From contig BDSL01000021.1 of the NCBI GenBank assembly GCA_003116995.1, positions 806,001-870,000 on the forward strand: a DNA stretch of 64,000 nucleotides. The letters run 5' to 3'. This document shows, one piece after another, positions 32,941 through 41,360 of this stretch. Numbering within the stretch: position 1 is the stretch's first letter; each line of letters begins with the position of its first letter. The translations under genes were made by a program, and so were the position numbers. This DNA comes from Yamagishiella unicocca. Taxonomy: Eukaryota > Chlorophyta > Chlorophyceae > Chlamydomonadales > Volvocaceae. The notes under the pieces were generated by a model, which ran no database searches, was not told where the DNA came from, and saw only the letters and a program-made list of their open reading frames with translations.

Positions 32941-34939
32941 CCGCCCCGTCCCTCAGCGCCAGCTCCGCCTCCGACCCCAGGCCCGGCAAGAAGTTCCTGG
33001 CGTTGTCCGGGGTGTCCTCCGGGTATCCGAACCAGGAGAAGTTGGGGCCCTGCACCACAGTCACCTGAGCCGGCAGGGGCCAGGGGGGAACAGGGCGGTG
33101 CGGTGCTGTGCGGTGCCAAAATCTCCCTCATGGACGCGACACCAACAAGTATGCGTGTGACACACGCACACGCATCTGGAACAGCCCGAAATCCCCAACA
33201 CGCCCTCCCGCGTGTCACACGCCTACGGAACCGCCCCTCCGCACGCAGGCACATATTACGACCCTCGGCTTTAGTATCCCCAACCCAGTTCTCCAGCATG
33301 CATCTCAAAATGTCTGTTCTGAACGGTTTTTGCGGGCATCCACGGGTCTTCCTCGAACCACGCGCAGGCGCACCTGGGGCGCCTCCGCGTGCAGTCGCAG
33401 CACCGCCTGACGGTACACCAGGCTGGTCAGGGGCTCCAGGTAGAGCGCCAGGTGCGGCAGGCGGGCGTGGGAGCGCTCCGCGCCGCCCCACTGCGGCCCC
33501 ACCGCCACGGGCCCCAGCCGCACCAGCGGCACCACCCCCGTGACGCCGCCCAGGCCCACCCAGCGGATGCGGCCCAGGGAGATCTGCGGGTGGAGGGTTC
33601 GAGGGGAGGGGACGGAAGCCGGAGGGATGGGGCGACGACGCCCTCGCGCTGCACCTCCAAAGCCTCAAGCCCCAAGCCCCCCGGGATTCCCTTCATCGAT
33701 GCCCTGATGCTGTAACGTCCCCTGGGAGCACCCTAAACCCTACACTTTAAACCATAAACCTCAATCCTAGACCCTACTCCCTGCGTCACCACCAGCCTGC
33801 TAGCCCAAACCCCATGCAGCATGGGGCCGCGTTCGGCCCTCACCCCCAAACCACTCACCGGGGGCACACACACACACACACACATGCGCATACTCACATC
33901 TCGCTGCAGCACCACCGCAGCCCGCTGCTCCCAGGTGGGCAGCACGTGCACGTTGACCACGGGCACAAGCACGGCGTTGACCACGGCCGTCACGATGACG
34001 CACATAAGGCCCACCACGAAGGCGAGGCGGGTGTACCTGTTCTCGCGGGAAGGGAAGGGTGGGCGCAGTGGGTGGCGGCAGCGCAGCGGCAGGTCAGCGC
34101 TGGAGGAACGCCAGCCCGTCCTGTGCGGTGAAGCACGAGACGGGTCGCCCGCGAAGCCAGGCAAGCAGCCTGCCCGCCTGCGCCCTGACAACAACGTCCC
34201 TCCAGTCCCAACCAATAATTACCAACCAGCAACGACCAACGACCAACGATAACCCACATCACCCGCCACCCCCAGACGGCTCACCACGTGTCGAGCGACC
34301 TCCACAGCCCCTCCACTGCTCCCGCCATCATGCCCGCGAGGTCTTGCAGCCGCTCTCGGAAGCCGCTGAGCCCACCGCCGCCGCCACCGCCGCCGCTGGT
34401 GGCGCCGCCCTCAGCCCCGCCGCCACCAACCCCGGGCGCCGCCGGCCCTGCCGCGGCCCCACCACTGGCATCGCCGGTGTTAGGGGCGCCGCTGTCCGCC
34501 GCTCTGTCCGCCCCAGCTGCGGAGCCAGCAGGGTCGGGAGCAGCGCCGCCGCCACCTCCACCGGCACCGGCACTGCTTCCGCCACCAGGCGCTGCTGGCG
34601 GCGGGGCAGGTACCGCAGAAGAGTCAGACGCCTGCACGCCCGATGGCGGCTCCGTGGGTGCTGGCGGCGGTGCATCGGCCACAGGCGGCTCTCCTCCCGC
34701 AGCCGCACCAGCGACCGCCGGTGCGGCATCCGGGGGCTGTGATGTCGGCGGCAGCTCCCGCACCTGCGCCGCCCCGCTGTCCATGGCGGCTGCTGGAGCG
34801 AGAGCCCCTGGAGGGCCCTCCGCGCCCCCTGGAGGGCCCCGCTCCGAGACCACCTCGCCGCCGCTTGCTCCATCGCTGCCCCCGCCGCCGCCAGCGCTGC
34901 CACCCGCCGCCTCGCCGCCGCCGGACGACCCAGCGGCAC
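12413..34939 (-). CDS. TIC236: TIC236/TamB-type chloroplast inner-envelope translocon protein
   Basis: TIC236 bridges the outer TOC and inner TIC import complexes and is the plant homologue of bacterial TamB. Thirty-six exons agree in phase: 34939-34285, 34036-33898, 33583-33374, 33064-31792, 31348-31218, 30856-29992, 29468-29238, 29095-28927, 28403-28258, 27998-27865, 27536-27483, 27069-26923, 26606-26463, 25988-25508, 25324-25056, 24934-24473, 24241-24203, 23787-23564, 23051-22559, 21873-21754, 21572-21528, 21247-21017, 20785-20629, 20269-20096, 19854-19661, 19246-19184, 18873-17767, 17478-17392, 17044-16406, 15913-15773, 15326-15234, 14918-14640, 14259-13974, 13757-13675, 13237-13091, 12751-12413. 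They give ~3482 residues; the N-terminus is incomplete. Plant-like blocks include FHFWDSPDD-type HFWDSPDDISGADMDLV, VLGPDLRAIFPVVLNL and GTEVEVAFGKR. Extra length comes from Gln-, His-, Ala- and Glu-rich inserts. Confidence 0.93.
13279..13330 (+). mobile_element. Family B repeat copy, TIC236 intron 34
   Basis: AATAAAAGGACCGGTAAC, then CTCGAC, GAAATGTAG and GGGTGCATAGCC. It is antisense to the gene, with its AATAAAAG end about 40 bases from the acceptor at 13238. Confidence 0.7.
13592..13700 (-). repeat. Three tandem 33-bp units carrying repeated 5' splice sites (TIC236 exon 34 end)
   Basis: A 33-base unit that includes the last codons of exon 34 and its donor (CAG|GTGGGG) is tandemly repeated. 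The donors are at 13674, 13641 and 13608 on the minus strand. Each extra unit is open in frame, so use of a downstream donor would add 11 or 22 residues without a frameshift. Confidence 0.85.
14334..14387 (+). mobile_element. Family A repeat copy, TIC236 intron 32
   Basis: GGGTTTCGAGGAAGACCCG and CCGTTTAGAACAGACG are intact. Antisense to the gene, with the GGTTTCGAGG end toward the exon 33 acceptor about 70 bases away. Confidence 0.75.
15595..15765 (+). repeat. CCCCTGGCCCCCAG minisatellite, TIC236 intron 30
   Basis: More than ten imperfect copies of CAGCCCCTGGCCCC begin within about 10 bases of the exon 30 donor (15773). The gene strand is G-rich here. Confidence 0.85.
16055..16215. other. 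AT-rich island inside a CTCCTCCCG low-complexity tract, TIC236 intron 29
   Basis: About 160 bases of AT-rich sequence interrupt a (CCTCCTCCCGCCC)-type tract that continues on both sides. A short inverted motif GGCCAA/TTGGCC flanks a run of A/T. It looks inserted; the source is not identifiable by eye. Confidence 0.6.
18988..19016 (-). mobile_element. Partial family A end, TIC236 intron 26
   Basis: Only CATCCACGGGTCTCCCTCGAA, the end block, is kept, between exons ending at 19184 and starting at 18873. Confidence 0.5.
19453..19641 (+). repeat. (GGT)n microsatellite, about 63 units, TIC236 intron 25
   Basis: An almost perfect 189-base run begins about 20 bases inside the intron after the exon 25 donor (19661). 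All six frames are open in the run, giving false poly-Gly, poly-Val, poly-Pro and poly-His frames. Confidence 0.95.
19866..19900 (+). mobile_element. Family C copy, TIC236 intron 24
   Basis: GAGGAAATACCCGTGTACGAG lies about 13 bases from the exon 25 acceptor (19855) in antisense orientation. Confidence 0.5.
20309..20342 (+). mobile_element. Partial family B copy, TIC236 intron 23
   Basis: GAAGACCCGGTTACACGAC resembles the family B core. It is antisense, about 40 bases from the exon 24 acceptor (20269). Confidence 0.4.
21474..21503 (-). mobile_element. Family C copy, TIC236 intron 21
   Basis: TTTCGTACACGGGTTTCTCC; on the gene strand it reads GGAGAAACCCGTGTACGAAA about 25 bases after the exon 21 donor. 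Confidence 0.5.
22130..22335 (+). repeat. CCCCTGGCCCCTGCC minisatellite, TIC236 intron 19
   Basis: About 200 bases of imperfect CCCCTGGCCCCTGCC units, similar in motif to the one in intron 30. Confidence 0.85.
22467..22542 (-). mobile_element. Family A repeat copy, full length, TIC236 intron 19
   Basis: CCCAGTTCTCCAGCATGC, CATCTCAAAACGTCTG, TTCTAAACGGTTTTTT and CATCCACGGG are all present. In gene sense, its CTCGAGGGAAACCC end follows the exon 19 donor by about 20 bases. Confidence 0.85.
23486..23553 (-). mobile_element. Family A repeat copy, TIC236 intron 18
   Basis: Full core with CTCCAGCATGCATCTC and TCTAAACGG. Gene-sense, with its CTCGAGGAAG end about 15 bases after the exon 18 donor (23564). 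Confidence 0.85.
23857..23938 (+). mobile_element. Family A repeat copy, full length, TIC236 intron 17
   Basis: GTTTCGAGGAAGACCCGTGG to GAGAACTGGGTTGAGG. Antisense, with the GTTTCGAGG end about 70 bases from the exon 18 acceptor (23787). Confidence 0.85.
24069..24131 (+). mobile_element. Second family A copy in TIC236 intron 17
   Basis: GTTTCGAGGAAGACCCGTGG, CGTTTAGGACAGACG and TTTTGAGATG. Same orientation as the copy at 23857, slightly diverged. Confidence 0.8.
26348..26455 (-). mobile_element. Two family C-like blocks, TIC236 intron 13
   Basis: TTTCGTACACCGGTTTTCC (26348-26370) and CGTGTCACCGGTTTTCACG (26430-26450). The second lies about 10 bases after the exon 13 donor (26463). Confidence 0.45.
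27075..27300 (+). repeat. GGGTTGGGAATGGCGGGTGG minisatellite with family A end, TIC236 intron 11
   Basis: Six or so ~35-base units of GGGTCGAGCCGGGTCGGGTT type start right at the exon 12 acceptor (27069). A partial family A end, TTTCGAGGAAGACCCG, is embedded at 27275-27298. Confidence 0.8.
27655..27768 (-). repeat. Tandem GGATAGAATCC units, TIC236 intron 10
   Basis: About nine 12-15-base units (AGGATAGAATCC, GGGATAGAATCC). AT-richer than the surrounding sequence. Confidence 0.85.
28650..28912 (+). repeat. (ACACGC/ACACAT)n satellite, TIC236 intron 8
   Basis: About 260 bases of CA-rich repeat start about 15 bases past the exon 8 donor. A higher-order period is visible (ACACACGTACACACATGCAC blocks recur). 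Confidence 0.9.
29488..29620 (+). mobile_element. Two tandem family A copies, TIC236 intron 6
   Basis: Copies at 29488-29532 and 29548-29620, both antisense with the GAGAGGAAGAC end toward the exon 7 acceptor (29468). The nearer one is about 16 bases away. The second is full length to GGAGGACTGGG. Confidence 0.85.
33281..33357 (-). mobile_element. Family A repeat copy, full length, TIC236 intron 3
   Basis: CCCAGTTCTCCAGCATGC, CATCTCAAAATGTCTG and CATCCACGGGTCTTCCTCG. Gene-sense, with its TTCGAGGAAG end about 18 bases after the exon 3 donor (33374). Confidence 0.85.
33898..34036 (-). other. TIC236 exon 2: single transmembrane segment
   Basis: The exon encodes TRLAFVVGLMCVIVTAVVNA followed by more hydrophobic residues, the only strong membrane helix seen in the protein (about residues 222-246 of the visible part). 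In the family this helix anchors the N-terminus in the inner envelope membrane, with the rest in the intermembrane space. Confidence 0.8.
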
Positions 34940-35154
34940 CTGCTAGCCGAAGGTGAGCCGGCGCGGTGCGAAAGTGAGGTACATGGTAAACTAGCGGACT
35001 GGTAAAGCCGTGTGGAGCGGGCGTCAGTGGCGCATGGAAGGCTGCGTGAAGGGAAGCGCAGGTGCCTACCGAAAGTGCAACCAGGGGGGGCCGTGGCCCG
35101 CCGGAGGATGACGGAGCCCCTGGATGCCTCTAGCCTAGCCCGATACCACATCCG

Positions 35155-35280
35155 CTGCCGTACTAGCCGCCGTACTAGCCACAGCAGTACTAGCCGCAGC
35201 CGTACTAGCCACAGCAGTACTAGCGACAGCAGTACTAGCCGCAGTCGTACTAGCCGCAGTCGTACTAGCCGCACGTGCCA
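35155..35280 (+). repeat. Tandem GTACTAGCCGCAGCC units upstream of TIC236 exon 34939
   Basis: About eight 15-18-base units (CGTACTAGCCGCAG, AGTACTAGCCACAGC) in the putative first intron or promoter of TIC236. Confidence 0.85.
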
Positions 35281-35376
35281 AACCCAAAACAGTCCTGCGT
35301 TTCTTACGTCAGGGAGTCGACCACAGGAGTAGATCACAGGGATACACGGCGGAGTTCCCGTCGTCTCCCAACGCAC

Positions 35377-35557
35377 CTGCCGCTGCGCTGCCTCTCCAGC
35401 CCCAGCCCCAACGAGACCCAAAAGGCCCACGCAGCAGCAGCAGTGGCTGTGCTCCGGCATGTGGCGGCCGCAGGTGGCAATGGGCCGGGGCCCAGCGACC
35501 TGCGGGGCACACGCAAACGTAGTCCCACTTCAATCCCTCCGAAAGAATGAGGCGCAT
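35377..35557 (-). CDS. Possible first coding exon of TIC236 (transit-peptide region)
   Basis: An ATG at 35557 opens a frame that ends at a GTGCGT donor after 35377 with one base left over. This is the phase needed by the exon starting at 34939. The 60 residues are rich in Arg, Trp, Leu and Ala and poor in acid, which suits a chloroplast transit peptide, but no conserved motif proves it. The open frame of exon 34939-34285 has no convincing internal ATG start of its own. Confidence 0.3.
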
Positions 35558-36543
35558 CTAGTCTTTGGGGTTTCTAGCCTTGCGAAAGGGGACGGTGAGC
35601 CAGCATCGCCGCAGGGTTGGCGTTACCGGTGATAGCAACCTTCTGGCAGGCTGGGACTGTACTGCGTGCAGCGCTACAGGTGGCGGGTGTCGTGTCACCG
35701 CTGCGATGGGAGTCACTCACGGCAGGCCATGGTGGCGCGAGGCGACGCCGGGGCAAGCCGGCCCAAGGGCGGTGAAACCCGGCCGGGCAGCGGCAGACGC
35801 AGCGGGGCGCGCAGGTTCCACGGCAGCCCGCAGAACGACAGTTGCACGCGGTCAACTGGTATCAGTCGAACACCGCATGCAGGCGGAGCGGGGCGCTCCA
35901 TGTTCGCGGCGCGCCTGCCACGTCCGCGCGTCTGCGCGCCAACACCGATGCAATTGCCGCCAAGTCCCGTATACGATCACTGCATTTTGTAATTGCTTTC
36001 TATTACGTGCGGAAGGTGGCGATTCCGGTGAGCGAAACGCCAAAGTCGTTTGGAGACGCAAGTTATATATGCCAAGCCGCATGTGTTCAGTATCGGTTAC
36101 CGTTTCATTGTAAATTATGTCATGCTAACGATAGGCATGGTTGTCGGAATTAGACGCTGTCGTCCTGTCGAGATCGGGACCTCCCCCCCCTTTCACGCAA
36201 TGTCAGTATGTCCGCTGTCCAGCTCTTGTGCCATGAGCCGGTAAGTCTAAAGTAGTCTACCGTATTTGGTACTATTCACTTGCTTATCTTCATGCATCTA
36301 CCCCAGAGCAAGCTAATTCTGCGACACTCGCGCAGCCATAGGCCTGTGAAAAGTTAGCTGTATCACAAAGCTCAACGAACCGTTGCATTTAGTTCCAATG
36401 CTAGCTTTTCTAGGGCGAGCGGCCGGCGGGCTGCCCAGCACTGTGCAGCCGGGCGCTCTACAGCAATTGCTGTTGAAAGGCTTGGGCGCATTCCAAGGTA
36501 GGGCGCAAAGGAAACATTTTGGAGGCCATGCGTAAGCCATGCG
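35558..36543. other. Intergenic region between divergent TIC236 and uL6 genes
   Basis: About 1 kb that should contain both promoters. AT content rises around 35980-36400. No confident core promoter motif or conserved open frame was seen. Confidence 0.5.
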
Positions 36544-38642
36544 ATGCGGGGCAGGTTGTCATCATTCCACACGCGCCGTGCACCCCATCCTCTTGCAGAA
36601 CTCGCTCGCTTGGAGGCGTGCACTGGTCCTGGAATAACACCCACCGACGGCCATGACGGCACCTGCTCGCCATCCACGTCCTACGGGCGGCCACCCCACC
36701 CACTCCACGCCCAACACCATCGCCACAGACAGCAACCCCCCCGCGGCACAGTCGCAGCGACCAGCGCTCCGATTCAGCTGCAGCAGCTCCGTGCCTATCG
36801 GATCCCCAACAGGGTGCTGCAGCCCAAGGTGCCGTACTCGGTGCGCAGCGGCCGGCCCGCGCCGCAGCCCTGGCCCGAGTTCGAGGCGCTTAAGGCCCCC
36901 GCTGGGGAGCTGCGCTGGCACCGCAGTGTCGTACGCTTCCCGCCTGAGGTGTCTGTCGATCTAGAGGAGTCCGGGGCGCAGGAGCAGGGGCGCACGCTGG
37001 TCATCAGCGGCAAGGCGGGGATCATACGCCTCAACCTGCAGGTGGGGTCGGTTTCTGCGGCGCGACGGCGGGTGCGGCATGCGGCGTGGTATGGGATGTG
37101 GCCGGTATTGCAGGCCGAAGCCCTTGCCGCAGCCGGACCCCGGCCTCGGTCGCTTTCCTTTTTCCCAGGTGTCCTTGTTACCGGTAATAACAGCATCGGC
37201 AACCCCGAACCCACCGACCCTACCAGGCGCTCGACCCGACGGGCCTTCTGGCCTTCCGCCTGGTGAGGCTCCCTTCCATCGCTGGTGGATCGTCTGCAGC
37301 AGCAACGCCAGCACCAGCACCCCCCGCTGCTGCCAAGGGCGCAGGCGCTGCGAAGGCGGCGGCTGGCAGCAGCAACGCCGCCACAGCAGCCGCGGCGCCG
37401 GGCGGGAGGAGCATGCTGGCGCTGGTGAGCCCGGACAAGGCGAGCTTCGAGGCCGTGGGTGCGGAGCTCAACAAGGCCATTCGCGGAGTGATGGCGGGCT
37501 ACCTGCTGGGGATTACGGTCAAGGGAGTGGGATACCGCATGGAGCCCTTGGAGGAGGGCGCGGGGGAGGTGGGTCGGTGGATTGGGAGGAGTCGGGGCTG
37601 GGGACCGATGTAAGGGCAGGGGGTGGGGCCGGGGGCGGGGACTCCGCGCGGAAAGGATGTTATGGAAGCCACTGAAGGCTGGATTGATTTGGTGAGGCGC
37701 TGAACTCAAGGGGGGGCTGGAGACAGGGGCTTGGGAAGCAGGACTGGATGGCTAAGGGTAGACTTATTGACGGGAGGTTGGAATAAAAACCGTTACCCGG
37801 GGGGGGGAGTGAGATAGGCTGGTGTCGAGGGGAGGGGGTATTCGCGAAGGGAATGCGAGGCGGCGGACAGAGCGGGACGGCAAGGATGGGACACTACCGG
37901 GTGGGGCGGCAGCGTGATGGACACTTTCAGATGCACGCTGTCACCCAGCTCCTTGCATGTCTGACCTGCATGCCATGTGGACGTACTACTGCATACCCGA
38001 CCGTCATCCTCAATAACGGCCGCCTTTCGGCGATCAAACTGGAACACCGGAACGCCCCACACACACCATAGCGTTGCCCGCCTCGCCGCCTCCCAACCCA
38101 AACAGACCCGGGCCCGCGCCGTCAGCCTCACCGCGGCGCAGCTGGCGCGACGGAAGCGAGCGCCCGGCGGCGGCACCCCCAAGCCCTACTACTTCGAGTC
38201 GAGCAGCGTCGAGAAGCAGAGCGTCACCTTCCCCTACAACAAGCCCGCCTCGGCCATTCGCCTCAAGGTGTGGCGGGGTTCTGGGGGATGGGTTCACTGG
38301 ACCTAACCTAGAGTCGGTCCGCTAACATAACATATGAGCTCTCCACCTTCCTGTCCTTACCCCTGTGGCGCATCCCTGCCTGCCCGCCGCATCCGTGCCC
38401 GCCGCCGCCCGCTCCACGCGCAGGTCGGCTTCTCCCGCACCGCCGTCTACCCGCTGCCTCCCCACATCCGAGCATTCTTCCTGAAACCCACGCTGCTGTA
38501 TTTGTACGGGTTGGAACTGGACGAGCTGAAACGCGTGGCGGCGGAGATACGTTCGATCCGCAAGCCGAACCCGTACACCGGGAATGGCGTGCAGTACGTA
38601 GATGAGGTGGTGCGGATCAAACAGCGGGCGGGCGCCAAGTAA
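36544..38642 (+). CDS. Organellar (probably mitochondrial) ribosomal protein uL6
   Basis: Four exons, 36544-37041, 37227-37568, 38106-38267 and 38424-38642, join in phase 0 and give 406 residues. uL6 is part of the large ribosomal subunit near the GTPase-associated centre. Diagnostic blocks are GVMAGYLLGITVKGVGYRM, FPYNKPASAIRLKVGFS, YPLPPHIRAFFLKP and the C-terminal IRKPNPYTGNGVQYVDE. The ATG start gives an Arg/Ser-rich, acid-poor leader (MRGRLSSFHTRRAP) that would serve as a mitochondrial presequence, though splicing could trim residues 20-70. Exon 2 carries an Ala/Pro/Lys-rich insert absent from bacterial uL6. Mitochondrial rather than plastid origin is inferred from these blocks and is not proven. 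Confidence 0.85.
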
Positions 38643-39012
38643 AGTATGACGTGTGATGTGTGCGTGGTGACTCGGTGCTACTGCGATGGCGGTGCAGTAC
38701 GGTTGTGTTCACTGCTGCCTTGCTGTTTCAATGGGTGGCGCAATGTTGCATGGCTGCCTAAACTGTGAGACTGGCAGACCATGCATCGTGAAGGTAGGGT
38801 TTATAATGGGGTGGGCTGTGCAGGTGGTGTTTGCTACGCGTGAAGAGAGTGACAGCAGCCTGCAGCCCGCTTGGATTCACGTGCAAATAGGGGGGGCTGG
38901 TTAAATCGAGGGAGGGGCCGCATGATTGTTCATTCGTTCTGATGTTCAGGCCTGCACAGGCCTGCGGCGCCGAGAAGGAGGGGTTCTGTTGAGGCCGCGA
39001 GGGCCTTCCCCC

Positions 39013-39150
39013 TGTAACTCTGTCTAAACTCATACTGCACCATGGTAACTCTGTCTACCCCATACTGCACATTTTTACCCTGTCTACCCCGTACTGCACC
39101 GTTGTAACTTTGTCTAACTCATACTGCATCATCCTGACTCTGTCCGACTC
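39013..39150 (+). repeat. Four to five ~31-bp tandem units 3' of uL6, carrying TGTAA
   Basis: Unit of type GTAACTCTGTCTACCCCATA followed by CTGCACCATT. TGTAA occurs at 39013-39017 and 39103-39107; the first is a candidate poly(A) signal about 370 bases after the uL6 stop. Confidence 0.75.
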
Positions 39151-39670
39151 CACTTCACTACTGTCGGTATCCGCCACCATGCTTCCGCCGCGCGTGACCA
39201 CATATCGTGTGCCCTCGCAAACCTGCAACCCACCAACGCCGCAGCATCTAGTGGGGCCGACCCGCAGGCATAGAATCGGAGCGACTACATCCACACCCCA
39301 CCTGCCCCTGCACGCGGCGCTCCTGCAAACCACACAAAATAAACTGTGCCTTGTCACTCACGCATCCGGCAGACCTGCTGTACGGCGGCTCCGGCACCCG
39401 TTACGAGGACCACTACTTGTGCCATATCCGTTTTGGGCGGAACGAAATGCCCGTATACGACTCCTCTGACCACCTCTCCACTCTTCAGACGCACACCGCC
39501 CGTCACTGCGACGGTGGCCACAGCAAACCAGGAAACTATACCGTCAAGCGTGCTCAAGCGGTGGACTGATTTATTGAAGGTCGCTATGGGGCTTGACGCC
39601 CGCCTCCCCACATTCATACGAACACGTTCCGTCCCATCTTCTGCTGCGAGTCATAATATAGCGGCTGTCC
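39151..39670. other. Region without a supported gene between uL6 and the 404-residue gene
   Basis: A plus-strand frame after the acceptor-like CATCCGGCAG (39365-39374) encodes YGGSGTRYEDHYLCHIRFG and ends at 39567. It looks slightly protein-like but has no partner exon. Nothing else is supported. Confidence 0.4.
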
Positions 39671-40956
39671 TTACATGACAACGCAACGGCAGCGGGCCTG
39701 GCAGCCGCCGTGATCTCCGTCGTCACCATTGCCTGTTTCGAGCTCCGACGCGACCGGCATCTTTGCACGGCTTTTTTGCGGGCTCTTTGCCCCACGCTTG
39801 TAGGGCTGTGCGCTGGGATGTCCAGCACTATCCACCTGGTTGATTGCGCGCGCCACCAGGAAGTTTACGATATCCTCCGCCAGCAGCAATGTCTCCACAG
39901 TGCGTCCCATGCCGGTGTTCACCACCCGGGTGACGTCGGAATGGCACCCACGCGAGCTGCCGGCCGCGCTTGCGGCCGCAGCAGAACGCAGGGTGTCCAC
40001 GCCCCGGGGCGTAAGCTTGATCGCAAACCCGGGCCTGCGCCACGGAGCAGAGGCCGGGGAGGGCCGCGCGGCTGGAGCCAACGCGCTCTGGTTCGCCACT
40101 GAGCTGGTCGCGACTATCCCATATGCTCGTGGGGAGCTTGAGGTGTTGCCTTTTGTATTTTTGGTGATAGTTGCTACCCGTGGCAAGCGGAGACTGGGGA
40201 CCTGAACAGCGGCTGCGGCGGCTTGCGAGGCGCGGGTGCTGTTGTAACCAGTTGGCTTGCGGTTATGGTTGTTGCCTACGGCGCCTCCGCCGGGGCAAAA
40301 CTCCTGGCCCAACGCCGTCTTATCAAGACGTAGCGACAATCCATGTGGTTCCGCGTTGGCGACGTCAAGCGCGACTGGTTTCCGGCCAGAATTTGCGCCG
40401 GTCGTTGCGGGCCCCGCGCGAGTAGTTGGCCTTCCACCATGCCCCAGGCGATGTCTGTCGTTTCTGTTGCCTTGCGATCCCAGGCGGTAGCGCTGAATCT
40501 GCTGGCGCAGGACGGGCGATGGTCCAGATCCCCACACATGGCGGTAAATGCTGGCGCGATTTCGCCCCGACGCTGCCTTCCTGCTCGAGTTATCTAACTC
40601 CTCCGACAACTGTATATTAATGGCGGGTTCGGGAGTGCGCCCATCATCGCGCTCGTAGCTGTGCGACAACTGAAACACATCGCTTGAAGGCAAGGACGGC
40701 AAGACGCTTTCTACTTGGACATAATGCAATGGCTCCCGGCCAATACCACTTCCTGCCCCTGCGATCGTGAGGGAGCGAGGATCATGAGGTGTCTCTAAGC
40801 TGGCATCTGGGTGAGACCACGCGTTTGACCTTTAAGCGCGTTGGCCGACAGGAATGCGTCTGCTTCCTTGCATAGAGCGTCAAGTTTAGCGAGATCATCA
40901 CTGTTGTCGTTGTCTTCAGGCAAACTACTCCTGATGCCGACATGAGCGTTAGACAT
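39671..40956 (-). CDS. Unrecognised 404-residue protein
   Basis: Exon 1 runs 40956-40830 from an ATG. A 71-base intron (weak donor GTCAAA, acceptor ATCGCAG) and exon 2, 40758-39671, restore frame to a TAA stop. I do not recognise a family. Exon 1 is acidic and helical in character (DDLAKLDALCKEADAFL). The middle is rich in Asn, Arg, Gly and Thr. The C-terminal part has a more ordered stretch, GRTVETLLLAEDIVNFLVA, followed by a Lys/Arg-rich segment. The stop codon lies inside a TGTAA motif (ATG TAA), so the poly(A) signal may overlap it. Further introns within exon 2 cannot be excluded. Codon use is less GC-biased than in TIC236. Confidence 0.5.
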
Positions 40957-41360
40957 TCTCGGCGTAACGAAATTTTAACGCACGACTTTCGGCGAACGGG
41001 CTATTTGAGCTACATATGATTAAGGATATTGACGAAGATCGTGTACACGGCATTAGGAAGCGGCGCGGTAGATTTCCTGCGGGAGAGTCAACGCACGGTT
41101 GTTCGTACAACTTCACCTGAGCCAGTAGGACCGTAAAGCAGAGCGGAGCGGCTCTGCAGTAAAGCCAAGATCCCAATTAATCGTAAATTCAGGAATGATG
41201 ATAGCCAACCCAGCGAACAAATTACCTGTCTTGCACAGGACACTATTTCGGACACCCTGCTAACTCGTTAGTAGCTACTGCATAGCACCTCGCATCGGCA
41301 CGCGACTTCGTCGCCTCGCACCCACCACCCATGCAACGCGCCCAACGCCAGCAGCCCCCT
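40957..41360. other. Gap between RCC1-repeat gene and the 404-residue gene
   Basis: About 400 bases of moderately AT-rich sequence on the 3' side of the RCC1 gene and 5' side of the next minus-strand gene. No gene, repeat or clear signal was seen. Confidence 0.5.

Noticed and set aside
39351..39569. Plus-strand frame encoding YGGSGTRYEDHYLCHIRFG, vaguely like a SnoaL/ketosteroid-isomerase strand
   Set aside because: One short segment with an acceptor-like start but no partner exon, start codon context or full fold. Too weak to call a gene.
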